From: Epiperipatus broadwayi
Lineage: Eukaryota > Onychophora > Udeonychophora > Euonychophora > Peripatidae
Assembly (NCBI GenBank): GCA_028023455.1
Contig: JAQFVV010012496.1
Span: 248,001 to 312,000 of the forward strand
DNA length: 64,000 nt
Direction of reading: 5' to 3'
Part shown: one piece after another, positions 1 through 11,441 of the stretch
How the letters are laid out: each line of letters begins with the position of its first letter
How positions within the stretch are numbered: position 1 is the first letter of the stretch
Notes under the pieces: generated by a model
The model's input: only the letters and a program-made list of their open reading frames with translations
Told to the model about the DNA's origin: nothing
Databases searched by the model: none
Translations under genes and position numbers: made by a program

Positions 1-1932
1 TTCCCGATATCCTATACATCTTTCGCTATCTTTATCTGTATTTCTTGCAACTACATCGTTATATGATAAGTATATTAAAAAAAAAAGAAACAATAGATAT
101 TTTAGAATGTATGTCATGCTGTTATTTGAAATAAGAATAGTTAAGTATTAACAAAGAGTAGATTATGATTATTGAAAGAGAGATGCAGATATCCTAAGAA
201 AGGAAGGAGTCAGAGAATTATTTAATTTTTTAAGAAATGAACTATAATTTTATAAAATATATCCAAATAGAAATATACAAAAATATTAAATATGATTTAA
301 CGTTTTCTTATTGTTGATTATATTTAAAAATATAAGTATTGCATATTTAAAGAATATAATAACATTCGATAATTATAATATATGTGAAACTGAAACAGGT
401 GATAATTAAACTCGTGTTATGGCATTATACATGAGTATGGTTTATGGAATGAATGTATTAGAGTTTACGAGCATTAGAGAACAAACGTTATAGGTAGTAA
501 TAATATTTGAACAATATGCAGAGTGACTTATATAGAGTTACAAGAAAATGTAATTTTTTTAAGAGAAAAAAACCATATTGATTGTAAATTTATAATGTTA
601 TCAATGACGTTTATCCACATAGATAATTTATAATACGGTAACTTTAATATGAAAAGGTAAAGAATAGTATTACTCATAAAATAGTTAAAATAAGTAATAT
701 AATAAACCTAATGAGAAATAAATAAATAACTTATAAAAGGTATAATAATTTTAAATTAACTATAAAAGAAATCTAAAAATGTATAATTCAACTATTGTAG
801 CGTAAAGAAAAATGAGGATATCCCTTGTAAATAAATGTAAATAGATTTGTTTGTTTTATCTTAATTTTGATTGTTGTTAATAAAATTCTAAAATTTGTTT
901 ATTAAAACTTGTGTCTGAGTTTTGTTTTCTCTACATCATTGCATGAATTCACAGGATGTGTTTACCGTCATTAAAATAAGTATATAATTGTTTGCACAAA
1001 ATATAAATAGAGAAGTATATTTAATCTTAAATATTTATTGATGTTTTTTTTTTTTTGTAATTGAATAATTATAAAATTGCATTGCGTTACTGGTCATAAA
1101 TCCATTGTCATAATAATTTGCTAAATTGTATGCTATTAGCTGCCACTTGCTTCATTTATCAGATTATCTAAACACTGCCACTTACTAATTTATTTTATTA
1201 CTTAAAGATAAAAAAAAAAAAAGGAGGATATTAGATTATTAACTAATTTATTACGGTTATAAATTTGCGATAAAAGAAAAGCTGTACTAGTTAGATTAAA
1301 CAATGAAGATTGTGATTATTATTATTATTGTTTTTATTATTAATCTAATTTCAGAGTAGTAAATTATGACAGAAAATCCCTTATCATATTTTGCTACCTT
1401 ATTTTAATTTAACCTTGAATAAATTTAAGAACCTGAGATTATTTCATTTGAGCTAGATAATTACTATTATTGTTATTATAGATAAAAGATTAATACTTTA
1501 ATTGTTAAATGAGTTTTAGTGATTAGAAGTTGCAGAAGTCATAAGAATACTATGTAGTTATTATATGTAATAGTAGTATAAGGGGGGATAGTGTTCTTAT
1601 GCTATTGAGGTGGTATCCGATGGGATATTATCTCAATGTAATCTACTTTGTCACCCTTATTTCCACTTCTAGTCTCATGAATTCTGGAATAGTTATTTGA
1701 GTTAGTTTAAAACAGAACCTAAGTTAATTTTTAAGAAACCTGAGCTAGTAAAGCATTTAATTGAATATCTCATTAATTATTAGAGCTAGAACGCGGTTAG
1801 GCGATTTTCACTATATTATAATTATTTGGGGGGAAGTGGAGTACACATATACACGTAGGGTGAGAGGGTAGATTGTGGCGTAACGTGGTGGGCTCGAGGT
1901 GTACATGGTTACACATAGTGGAGGTCAGAATA
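1..1932 (-). repeat. Large non-coding repeat, copy A (truncated by window edge)
   Basis: This stretch is the inverted counterpart of the left parts of the repeats at 5085-10090 and 58515-63150. Shared landmarks are TAGTGTTCTTATGC, TGAGGTGGTATC, the CTTGTGTCTGAGTT block and the TCCTATACATCT block at the window start. It ends against a (TA)n run at about 1933-1953, as the other copies do. Only about 1.9 kb is present because the window begins inside it. A possible poly(A) signal AATAAA (879-884), followed by a GT-rich stretch, reads on the plus strand, which is the antisense direction of copies B and C. I see no open reading frame and cannot assign a known family. Strand is given relative to copies B and C. 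Confidence 0.7.
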
Positions 1933-2031
1933 TATATATATATAATTAGTTTCCAACCAGTAACCACCTAAACATTCACGGTAAATATAGCAACCAATAT
2001 ATATATATATACATGTATGTATATATATATA
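1933..2031. repeat. (TA)n microsatellite cluster
   Basis: Two TA-dinucleotide tracts are separated by a short unique stretch containing AACCAGTAACCACC. They lie between copy A of the large repeat and a LINE fragment. Confidence 0.85.
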
Positions 2032-2041
2032 TTTGAATACA
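2032..2041. repeat. Target-site duplication, left, of LINE fragment
   Basis: TTTGAATACA here is repeated exactly at 2931-2940, directly after the TGATGATGA tail of the LINE fragment. This is the expected footprint of target-primed insertion. Confidence 0.75.
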
Positions 2042-2930
2042 TATGATGACTTCATATCTCCAAACCTTTTTACAGCAATGCTGCAAGAAGTATTTTGTGG
2101 ATTAAAATAGGAAGCTAAAGGAGTAAAAGTAAATTGAGAGTATTTTAAATCATTTAGATTTTGCAGATGATGCAGTTGTTTTTGTAAATAATGCTTCAGA
2201 GTTTCAGGAAATGCCGCAAGAGTTATCAGATGAAAGTAAGAAAGTAGGACTAAACTAAATGTTAAGCAGACTGAATTAATGTTGAATGTATTTTTTCAAA
2301 AGATGAAAATAAAGATTGATTATGATGAATTAGAAGAAGTTAACAATTACAAATCCCTTGGTCAGATTATTAATACAGATGGAAACATAATGTATAAAAT
2401 TAACCATACAATTATTCTTGGTTGGAGTGCTTTTGGTTGAAATAACTTAATTTTAATAGGAAATATGCCAATGTTTTTGAAAAGGAATATTTTTAATAAA
2501 TATATCTTACCAGTTATAAATCTACGATTTGGATAGAATTGGACACTTAATAGAAGAGTAATACAGACACTTCAGACCACTCAAAGAAGTGTGAAGAGAT
2601 GTATGTTATGAGTAATAAGAAAAGATCAAAAATGCAATGTATGGGTAAAAGAACAAACAGTGTTACTGACATTGTTGAAAGAATTAAAAGACTGAAGTCA
2701 AGCTGGACCTATTGTTAGAAGAGATGATAATAGAAGAATAATTTAAATCTTAAACTGGATTTCAAGAGATTGTGAAAGACCCAGAAAGGATCACATGTGA
2801 AATGGATAGTTGAAATAAGAAGTGTGCAGTGGTGATGTGGAGAAGAGAAGCTAAAGATTAGAGAAAATATAATGAAAATGGAGAGAGCTTCATATTGCAG
2901 TGGATTGATAGTATTTGACAATGATGATGA
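2042..2930 (+). pseudogene. RTE-like LINE, 5'-truncated degenerate 3' end
   Basis: This is a decayed copy of the reverse-transcriptase C-terminal half and tail of the LINE found more intact at 21219-22930. Readable pieces include the active-site block DFADDAVVF (near 2160), a block like KMKIKIDYDELEEVNNYK (near 2300) and the C-terminal RRDRK/GHIARRDDNRW region (near 2620-2760), with stops and frameshifts between them. The 3' end is a short TGATGATGA tail. The copy is flanked by a perfect 10-bp duplication, so it is an independent 5'-truncated insertion. The clade assignment (RTE-like) rests on the C-terminal GHxAR...DxRW motif and is inferred. Confidence 0.8.
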
Positions 2931-2940
2931 TTTGAATACA
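2931..2940. repeat. Target-site duplication, right, of LINE fragment
   Basis: Exact copy of the TTTGAATACA found at 2032-2041. Confidence 0.75.
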
Positions 2941-3112
2941 AATATAATTTATACACTTGGAGTTTAAGCGTAATTATAGGAAATCTGAACACAAACTTTT
3001 TTTAGCTAGCCATTATATTTCATACAACTGATATATATGACCACACACATGTAAAAGATTTGCTATCTTAATATAAACTAAGCACTGATTATATATGTGG
3101 GTAGGAAATAAT

Positions 3113-3167
3113 GATCTCAACCAACTGATGAGTACTGGTTTAGCATAAAGTGTATATATTGGAGATC
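3113..3167 (+). ncRNA. Hammerhead ribozyme motif alpha, decayed
   Basis: CTGATGA is followed by a stem-loop with GGTTT in the loop and by TAAAG where GAAA is expected. Flanks GATCT...AGATC and CCAA...TTGG form the two-part helix I. The G12 position is mutated, so activity is unlikely. First unit of the 251-bp dimer. Confidence 0.6.
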
Positions 3168-3363
3168 ATTTATCTTTTGCACATGTGTGGTCATATGCAT
3201 CAGTTGTAGGAGATAAAGTGGATAGCTGAAGGAGCTTAAAAGTATGTGTTCAAACCCTCTAATTATTATATAACTTTTTTAATGATTATAACCACTATTA
3301 ATTTGTACATGAACATAATACCTATAAACTAAGCACTGATTATATATGTGGGTAGGAAATAAT

Positions 3364-3418
3364 GATCTCAACCAACTGATGAGTACTGGTTTAGCATGAA
3401 GTATGTATATTGGAGATC
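3364..3418 (+). ncRNA. Hammerhead ribozyme motif alpha
   Basis: CTGATGA, a GTACT/AGCAT stem-loop, GAAG, then a short helix III and TTGG. The outer GATCT/AGATC stem is present. GAA of the core is intact, but A15.1 is G and helix II has one mismatch. Second unit of the 251-bp dimer. Confidence 0.6.
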
Positions 3419-3575
3419 ATTTATCTTTTGCACGTGTGTGGTCATATGCATCAGTTGTAGGAGATAAAGTGGATAGCTGAAGGAGCTTAAAAGTATGTGT
3501 TCAAACCCCATAATTATTATATAACTTTTTTAATGATTTTAACCACTATTAATTTGTACATGAACATAATACCTT

Positions 3576-4030
3576 TACCTTATTCTACATACTTGAAAGC
3601 ATATGAGTAACTATATTAGAAATTCATGTTATATTATTGTTGGCATATGTTTAATATGTCCTTAACAAAACAACAACTTTACTTTTCACTACCCCCCTCC
3701 CCCCAAAAAAAACATATTAGAAAAAGAGAAATGACTCCGATTAGTGCATTGTTCGCAGCACTTTTTAGTTGATTCATATCACAAACCTTTCTTAAACGTT
3801 CTCATTGACATTCATTATTTGTCAATCAGATATTCCAATATTTTATTTATAAGGGCTGCAATTTTTGAAAGTACTCAGCGATAATTAGCAATTTAAATTT
3901 ACATATTAGTACTATTACTAGCCGCTAAGATTATTATATTATTTTAACCCATATATAGACATCCTTTATGAAAGATCAACATTTGCCATGTTTTAAATTA
4001 CAACAGATGATAGTAAAATATGATTTTTTT
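3576..4030. other. AT-rich intergenic stretch
   Basis: I see nothing codable or clearly repeated here apart from a C-run/A-run block near 3692-3710. Confidence 0.6.
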
Positions 4031-4169
4031 TATAGTACAGGCTTTTTTATACCTGCACTTCTATATGTAATATATAGGGGTTTGAACTCAGACTTTTACA
4101 TGACCCTCAACCATCTATGCTATCTCATACCGCCGATACACTTGATCACATACATATCGAAAAATAAAT

Positions 4170-4224
4170 AATCACCAATATATGTATTTCACGCTAAACC
4201 AGCAGTCGTCAGTTGGTCCAGATT
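4170..4224 (-). ncRNA. Hammerhead ribozyme motif alpha, core intact
   Basis: On the minus strand it reads CTGACGA (position 7 is variable in hammerheads), a TGCTGGTTTAGCG stem-loop, GAAA, the short helix III ATACATAT, A as the cleavage-site base, then TTGG paired with CCAA. The outer helix I pairs AATCT with GATT. Confidence 0.75.
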
Positions 4225-4578
4225 ATCTTCTCCACACATATATACGATCAAAGCTCAGTTTATATTAAGATAGCCAATCTTCATACTTTAATGGACAGGC
4301 TTCAAACCACTCCACCATACAATTCTTCAGCTGTCAATTTTATTAAAAATCTGATAATGGAACACTCAAAGCCCACCTTAATGACAACCTTCTCATCCTA
4401 CCATGTTGACCACCAATCACTCTAACCTCTCATGTACAGGACATTTACATACATATATGAAGGATGGGCAGACCGTAAAGCAATATATTTTGAAATATGA
4501 TTGTTTTTCTACAGTAGAGGCTTTTTTATACCTGCACATATAAGCTGAGCTTTGATTGTATATATGTGTGGAGATGAT

Positions 4579-4633
4579 AATCTGGACCATCTAACGAGTG
4601 CTGGTTTAGCATGATATACATATATTGGTGATT
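4579..4633 (+). ncRNA. Hammerhead ribozyme motif alpha, broken core
   Basis: The partner of the motif at 4170-4224. The core reads CTAACGA and GATA in place of CTGATGA and GAAA, so it should be inactive. Helix II (GTGCT/AGCAT) is preserved. Confidence 0.6.
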
Positions 4634-4745
4634 ATTTATTTTTTTGACATGTGTGTGATCAAGTGTATCCGCGGTATGAGGTAGCATCAATGGTTGAGAA
4701 TTGTGTGAAAGTCAGAGCTCAAACCCTTAACAGATTATAGTATTA

Positions 4746-5084
4746 ATTTAACTCCATCCTGTTTTTTTTTTACTGTATTATCTTATTTATATTTCAAAGA
4801 TTTGTTTTTTTCTTATAATTCAAACAAATTAATAACATCATAAAAAAGGGAATTGTCCAAAATACAAAATATAAAAATAATGATTGTTACTGTTTTTAAA
4901 GAACTATAGTATTTGCAAACTGAATATGGCTATATACGATAAATAAAATAGATCATTTCGAAAAAAAATTTGAACCTGGGGCAATAAGAAAGTGCTAATC
5001 CTGTCAGAAATACATTAGGATTTATGTGATATTTTTATTTAATTTTTGGGAATGTAAGAAATAAAATAATAATAAACTATATAT
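4746..5084. other. AT-rich stretch ending in (TA)n
   Basis: No gene is visible. A (TA)n tract at about 5079-5100 forms the boundary of the large repeat that follows. Confidence 0.6.
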
Positions 5085-6039
5085 ATATATATATATATAT
5101 TCTACCCTGTAATCTCATGCATCTTCACTTCCAGATAATATATGATATGAAATAAAACGGGTTCTAGCTCAGTTAATAATTAATAACTAAAATATTCAGC
5201 ATCAAAATTAAAATATTTCACTAGCTCAAATTTAAAATACGAATAAGGTTCAGTTTATACAAATAAATTAAATAAATATTTAATATTTTCATGAGACTTG
5301 AAGTGAAAATACAGGTGACAAGATATATTACATTGAGCCAATATCCCACAGGATACTACCTCAATGGCATAAGAACACTATCCTTCCTTTATTACAATTT
5401 CAAATAACAAACTCATAGTATTCTTATGACTTTAATAACTTCTACTCACTAAGATTAAACTAATAATTAAATCTTAATCTTCTATTTAATAATCTAGCTC
5501 AATAAAATAATCTCAGGTTCATAAAGTTTACTCTAAGTTAATAAAAATATGGTAGTAAAATATGAGAAGGGATTTTATGTCATAATCTACTACACTGAAA
5601 CTAATAATAATAAATAACAATAATAATATTCTTCATTGTTTAATTACTACTGGATATCTTTTCTTTTCGTTATATTTTTATTACCATAATAAAATAATAA
5701 AATAATTTTATATAATCTTTTATCTTCATGAATATAATAAATAAGTATGTGGTAGCATATGATAATCTGACAAACAAAATATGTGTGGCAACTGATAGCA
5801 TATAATTTAATATAATATTGTGATAACTGATTTATGACCAATAAAATAATGTAAGATTATGATTATTTAATTATAATGAATACCAATAAAATATTTAAAA
5901 TTCTTAAAATAATTCTCTATTTATCTTTTGTGCAAAATTATATATTTGTTTCAATTATTATGCATATATATCGTGATTTCATGCAGCGATGTGGAGAAAT
6001 AAATAACTCAGACACAAAATTTTTGAAAATAACAAAATT

Positions 6040-6060
6040 TAACAAAGTTTATTACTAACA
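6040..6060 (-). terminator. Candidate poly(A) signal of repeat B
   Basis: On the minus strand, TAATAAACTTTGTT is followed about 40-50 bases on by a T/GT-rich block (TTGTGTCTGAGTTATTTATT). The same arrangement is at 59400-59421 in copy C and, mirrored, at 879-933 in copy A. Conservation in three copies is the main support. Confidence 0.4.
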
Positions 6061-9034
6061 ACAAATAAATAAACAATTTATTTACACTATTTACAGTGGA
6101 TATCCTTAACTTTTTTACTTTACAGTTTGATCTACCAGGTTATAAAAAAAAAATTATATTTCAGTTATATTTTTATTTAGATTTGGGACAAAATTAAAAA
6201 AAAAAAAGTTACTATTTGGTTTCACATTATGGTTAACCCATTACAAATATATTTATCTACTTTATTAGCAACAGCATTTTATCCTTAATATTATTAAACT
6301 ATCCTATTTTAAAAATTCATACTTAGAAAACATTCTATAGAAAACAAAATTTTATAATGAGTACGGATTTCTCAAAATATTAAAAAAAATTTCATTTTGC
6401 AAAGTCAAAAATGTTACACAAAATATTATCCAAAAATTCAGTACTAGATTTTAGTGTTTATCACACGATGTTTACTAATCATAATATATTCTTCTTTAAG
6501 CCTTACTTTAGTATGATATAAGTGTAATCATCAATATATTTCTGTTAATCAATAAACAAAAAATATACTATGCATATTGTTTACATAATTTACTTTGTAC
6601 TATTGTATTTTAAAAATATGCAATACTTATTTTCTCTTAAAAAAATAATAATACTAAAGCATTTAAAATTATTATCACTTTAAAGAAAATATCTTTATTT
6701 AGGTACTTTATTTTTGAAAAATTTTATATTTCATTTCCGAAATAAATTCAAAATATATTCTATGATTCTTTTCTTTCCTTAGGATACTTTGGATCTTCAA
6801 TTTTAAGTTATAACGTCCTATTCCTTCTAAGCAAATAAACCAATCTTATACAAAACGATAGCACAACCTAAGTTCTAAATTATTTATCATTTCTCTTAAA
6901 CATATCTTACTAAACGATGCAATTACATGAAATAAAAATAGCGAAAACAGATGCATAGGATTAAGGAAGAAAGCTAGAGTATTACTCTTAACATATCTCA
7001 AAATCATGGTACAGTGCAAAGAGGTATAACATTTATCTGCTTAATATCCCCTAGTACAAGGACGATGTTAAAGCTATTTCTTCAGCTTTATTAGAACATC
7101 AAATATTTAAAGAAATATAAACACTGTCCAAATAAAATGTGTATCAGTCATAGGGCTATGTTAACTATGCTGATAACCACCTAAAAACTAAATATTATTT
7201 CCATTTCTTATAACATCATATTTCTTAAAACATCATCTTGGTTTCCTGTTCACTAAGTACTTCCAAGCCACTATCTCAACATTATTTCTCAAGATTTTCC
7301 ACATCTTACATCGATAAATAACTATCTGCATTTACAAAACAATAAATAAAATTCATTAATAGTTAAACAATCTTACTATCCCATAAGAAAAGTTGATTAC
7401 TTCATTGCTCTGTATGTTTAATCATATACAATCTACTTAGACAATATTTAAATATCCCATAACATGAAAATTTTAAAAGAATCACATAATTATTTGTTAT
7501 GTTGGATTATATCACTAATAAAAAAATAAAATAATCGTCGTATGCATATTTTCAAATCAATCCTATCTCATAATGTTTTTAAAATGTTGTATAAAAATGC
7601 ATTTACATTTATAATAAAAAAAAAACTTTTACACTTCATCATTACAATTCATAGATGATCTAAAGAAAACAAACAAAAAAATATACATTATAAATGATCA
7701 ATAGTTATTATTATTACCAATAACCTTTATCTAGTCATCGTGTTCAGTAGGCTTCCTTTGTCCACTTGAGCATTGCAGATATAAAAAAAAATTCACACCC
7801 ATACACTTTATATTAAAATATTTTTAGCTAAATTATTAGATTGTTATATTATAAAATTTTAATATTAATAAATTAATGTTTTTATATTTTTTCTAATCTT
7901 ATATAAAAATTTAGATTTAAACTAGGTTAACAAAATAAAAGGAATCAAAACTATAGTTACATATTTTCTTGACAATAGTTCCTGATAAGTCCAAAATGTT
8001 TATTATTTACTCTAGAGTTTTTAAAAATGTTCTTCTCCAAGTGCGTTAAAGTTTAAAATAAAAATAATTATTAATCCATTTAGTAAAATTTATAGAAAAT
8101 AATCCTTGGTTTTAGTATTTAAGATGATAATTATTAAATCATAATATTAATTAATTCTGTGAAGCTTCTTAATCTTCTCTACCAATATTCTCTGTGTATC
8201 CGATGCATCAATCCATCTAATTTAACTTTTAAAATATTCAATAAACTTTTAAGTACTATTTGTATTTCCATGGATCCATCTTTTATTCATCTATGTGTTC
8301 ACTTTTTTTTCTATGTTTCCTTCTTGATACATTTAAACTTTCGTTTGGTATTTTTTATAAATCTCTTTTAATAATAAAAAACTTAAGTATTTTTAAACAA
8401 ATCTTTTCTAAATACATTTTTAAATAATTCTAAGAACGGATATTTTAATATCAAAAAAAACACTTCTGTTACATATTTTCCTGGGTTCTTTCTTAAATTT
8501 TGCACTCGAAAATATTTTTAAAAAAATGTTACCTTTAGAAAGGATATAACATTTTACTCCTTTGAATATCATATTATATAAAATAATTCATGCAATATAT
8601 AATTATCTTATTACCATTTAAAAATAAATCTTGAATAAGCTTATACATAATACGTTTCAATACATTTTAAAACTCCATATAATGTCTGAGCTGTGGTTTT
8701 TATGTACCAGAACAGTTCTTCGGTGAAATATTAATAAAGCTGTATCAATAAATATTTCAAATATTTTTACAGTATTACAATTTATATCCATTTTATTTTG
8801 TAGTATATCCATTTTTTTATTGCGTAGTTTAGGTTAAACTTTTAGATAAAATACGACTGGTAAGTACTTTAAAAATTAGAAAATCATTTCCACGAAGTTT
8901 CTAAATATATAATTTTTTTCTAAAACTTTCTTTTGCAAAACACTTTAAAATTATCAATTAATTTTTTGCAGATAAAGTTATAAGAAAGTACCAAAAAAAA
9001 AATTGACTTTCTCCGGTTTCAATACATTATTAAT

Positions 9035-9183
9035 CTCCCCCTATACCCCCGTGCAATCCATATTTATAGTCTGTAAGAATATCTATTCCTATTGGTTAAT
9101 TCTTACTTTAGCTTGAGAACAAATTTACATATTTTCAATTTATAGCAGAATTATATTTCAAAATCAGAAATTATGACGTAATG
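9035..9183 (-). promoter_or_regulatory. Candidate RNA polymerase II promoter of repeat B
   Basis: On the minus strand the order is a CRE-like TTACGTCATAA (about 9171-9181), a CCAAT box in TTAACCAATAGG (about 9088-9100), and a TATA box CTATAAATA (about 9060-9070), then a G-rich stretch. The same three boxes with nearly the same spacing occur in the diverged copy C at 62304-62428. That argues for selection on transcription rather than chance in AT-rich DNA. Confidence 0.45.
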
Positions 9184-10082
9184 AACCCAAAATATTATTT
9201 AAAATATTACTTTTAAATAAATTATTATTTTATTAAAACTATTTAAACATTCAAAATAACTTTTAAAATAATTTGAATAACCTATTCCATTTTTTTTTAA
9301 ATATTCAATTTATCTTGTTTTTATTTAAATAAAATATTTAATTTTTATTATAACTGTATTCGTCTTTATTACATTACTTAAAACATTACATCATTTAAAT
9401 ATGCAATAACGACAGTTAACTTAATATTTATTATTATTTGCTTTTATGATAGGCAATAATTCTATCCAATTCTATAATATAACTTTTAAAATATTTTAAA
9501 CTTTGTTATTAATTCAAACACGCGTGTGTGTGAATGTATGTAATATACAAGTCACATGATTAATAACTTTGACAGACAATTTTTAATCTATTTCTCTGCC
9601 TATATTTATAAAATTGATACACTTATTATATTATATAAAATAATTATAAAAAATTTGGAAGAACAATTTAGAAAATATAGAATTAAATATAATTCTCACC
9701 ATCATAAAGCTTATTTTTAAAATGTGCGATATTAATTTTTGTTTATTAAATATAACTATAAATTTAAACATAGCATTTATTAAATTATACGTTTTAAACT
9801 ATTAAAATCGAATTTTTAAATATACTTTTAATTATTTATAGCTGTGTTATTTAATATGGCCAGCTTTTACAACCATATGCAACAATATTTAAAACTTTAC
9901 ATAACTATTTTTAAATAATTCACTATAATTTTATATACTACGTACTTGCTTTAGCCTCAAATTGTACTTTAAAGATATAATTGACTTAATACAATTACCA
10001 TATTAAAAGAACATATTCTAAATTTAAAATTTTTAGTAATTGACTGTTATAAACTATTACTGGCCTATAGAAAAGGGCACAA

Positions 10083-10097
10083 TATATATATAATATA

Positions 10098-10174
<77 letters not shown>

Positions 10175-10192
10175 ATAGATAGAGAGAGAGAG
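10083..10192. repeat. Compound microsatellite (TA)n-(GATA)n-(GA)n
   Basis: Pure dinucleotide and tetranucleotide tracts lie directly after the end of repeat B. Confidence 0.95.
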
Positions 10193-10223
10193 TTAGAAAG
10201 AATAGCAGTGAAAAATAGAACAT

Positions 10224-10512
10224 AGAGGCAAAACTCTCCATAAAGTTGCACTACTCAGTGCAAGCCAGAACAATTAATAGCTGCAGGAAGGTTTGTGCAT
10301 AAAATTCATATCTAGTGCCTACTTGTCCAATATGCCCAAACTAGTTTTTATCTGATGGCTTTCATCAATGAAGAGCCTTGGATCTGAAAGTCTGCAGATA
10401 TTAGATAAGTAGGCACTAGATAAGAATTTTATGCACAAATATTCCTGCATCTATTGATAACTCTGGCTTGCAATGAGTGGTAGTACTGTATGGAAAGTTT
10501 TGCCTCTGCATA
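10224..10512. repeat. HHR-beta fold-back element
   Basis: Inverted-repeat element. The left arm begins GGCAAAACTCTCCAT and the right arm ends GGAAAGTTTTGCCTC. Internal mirrored landmarks are TTTGTGCATAAAATTCAT with AATTTTATGCACAAAT, and TAGTGCCTAC with GTAGGCACTA. One decayed beta hammerhead is in the left arm. The matching region of the right arm has been deleted. Confidence 0.8.
10327..10384 (-). ncRNA. Hammerhead ribozyme motif beta, decayed
   Basis: The minus strand reads TTGATGAAAGCC...AAAAACTAGTTT in place of CTGATGA...GAAACTAGTC. C3 and G12 are both lost. Confidence 0.5.
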
Positions 10513-10529
10513 TTCAGCTTGTGAAAGTA

Positions 10530-11262
10530 TAAAAAATGGTGATCATGTGAAAGAGAGAAGAACTAAAAAAATATTTTATTATAAAGATTATTTTTGTAAT
10601 GAATTTTCAAAACTGTAATACAACATAACTTTCTTAAAAATTAGATAGCACAAATATTGTAATTTTTTTACAAGTATAAATAATAGCTACTGTCAGTAAC
10701 ATTGGAGTAAATAATCCACTGTTAGTAAAATCAACAAGATATTTTTATAGTTTTAAATATTCTGAAATAGACTCCTTGTCAAAAAATGGCAGAAAACTTT
10801 AATTAAGTGATAAAAAATTTATTTAAATTGCTAATATAAATCATACTTATAGAAATAAACAAAATTAAAAAATCATAAAATCACAAAGGTAATATAGTTT
10901 TGACATGTTGGAATCTTAGAAGCATGTTACATAATATAATAAAATATTCACCTGAAAGCAAAATAAACAATATAAATATATGCTATATTTTTTTTTCTAT
11001 TTTTTTTTAAATAAAAACAAAATGTAAGACATTACATATAATGTAAAAATGTAATAAAAAATGAATAAAAAAAACAGATGTGATAAAGAAATAGTAATGG
11101 TATACTTTAAAAAAAGCATGTTTACCATAGATTCCATAGACAGAAGTCTGCTATTCCGATCTATATTTATGTTATATATTCAACAAAGAGGGGCAAAGAA
11201 AAAGTTTTAACGGTACATTTTGCAATTTTTAAATATTTTTATTTATATAGAGGACTTATTAT
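10530..11262. other. AT-rich stretch without recognisable genes
   Basis: I see no reading frame, RNA gene or repeat structure beyond A/T runs. Confidence 0.55.
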
Positions 11263-11340
11263 TATAGATATAATAAACATCTCCACACTTCCCCAATTCT
11301 TTTTAAATTTATATAAATAATAATACAATAAAAGACAAAT

Positions 11341-11393
11341 GACCCCCAAGATGCATTTCATACTGAACCAGCATTCATCAGTTGGCCCAGGTC
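11341..11393 (-). ncRNA. Hammerhead ribozyme motif alpha, core intact
   Basis: The minus strand reads CTGATGA, the stem-loop ATGCT(GGTTC)AGTAT, GAAA, the palindromic helix III ATGCAT, C as the cleavage-site base (an ATC triplet), then TTGG pairing with CCAA. An outer GACC/GGTC stem completes helix I. By sequence this is one of the better-preserved copies in the window. Confidence 0.8.
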
Positions 11394-11437
11394 ACTATCA
11401 CTCATATATATCTCTATTATAAGCAAAGTATTTATCT

Positions 11438-11441
11438 AGAG
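11438..11441. repeat. Target-site duplication of LTR retrotransposon, left
   Basis: AGAG precedes the TG start of the 5' LTR and recurs at 16038-16041 after the CA end of the 3' LTR. A 4-bp duplication is typical of Gypsy-type integration. Confidence 0.75.

Larger units (their letters stand above)
2985..3575 (+). repeat. HHR-alpha element: 251-bp tandem dimer
   Basis: Two direct copies of a 251-bp unit run from about 3072 to 3573; the landmark TATAAACTAAGCAC starts at 3072 and again at 3323. Each unit carries one alpha hammerhead motif on the plus strand. A short inverted remnant (ACAACTGATATATATGACC) precedes the array at about 3025. The unit has no coding potential. A tandem dimer with one ribozyme per unit is the arrangement expected of metazoan HHR retrozymes. 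The cleavage-site spacing would be one unit length. Confidence 0.8.
4031..4745. repeat. HHR-alpha element, inverted pair
   Basis: This is a fold-back repeat. The left arm has the landmarks GTACAGGCTTTTTTATACC, TTTGAACTCAGACTT and ATTAAGATAGCCAATCTTC. The right arm has matching inverted landmarks ending in CAGAGCTCAAACCCTT. Each arm carries one alpha hammerhead motif, so the two ribozymes face opposite ways. Short reading frames in the arms are spurious and run across the ribozyme. Confidence 0.75.
5085..10092 (-). repeat. Large non-coding repeat, copy B (about 5 kb)
   Basis: This copy is collinear with 58515-63150. Shared blocks are GGGTTCTAGCTCAGTTAA near 5160, CATGAGACTTG..AGTG near 5290, CATAAGAACACTAT near 5370, ATTTCATGCAG/ATGTGGAGAAAT near 5980, CCAGCTTTTACAACCATA near 9860 and GCCTATAGAAAAGGGCACAATATA at the end. 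The copies differ by many substitutions and indels, so the insertions are old. Both ends abut TA-dinucleotide tracts. No reading frame above about 70 codons persists and none is shared between copies. A promoter-like cluster and a poly(A)-signal-like block lie on the minus strand, hence the strand given. It could be a long solo LTR, a non-autonomous DNA transposon, or a non-coding retroposed unit; I cannot choose among these. Confidence 0.75.
11263..11441. repeat. HHR-alpha fold-back element, left arm
   Basis: Inverted against 16362-16545. The left arm has AATAAACATCTCCACACTTCC, ACAATAAAAGACAAATGAC and GCAAAGTATTTAT. The right arm has ATAAATACTTTGC, TTTGTCTTTTATTAT and GAAGTGTGGAGGTGTTTATT. 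The LTR retrotransposon at 11442-16037 separates the arms, so it inserted into this older fold-back. Confidence 0.8.

Noticed and set aside
4075-4100. GGGGTTTGAACTCAGAC in alpha ends resembles a tRNA B box
   Set aside because: No matching A box or T arm is found at the right distance; the similarity is limited to about ten bases.
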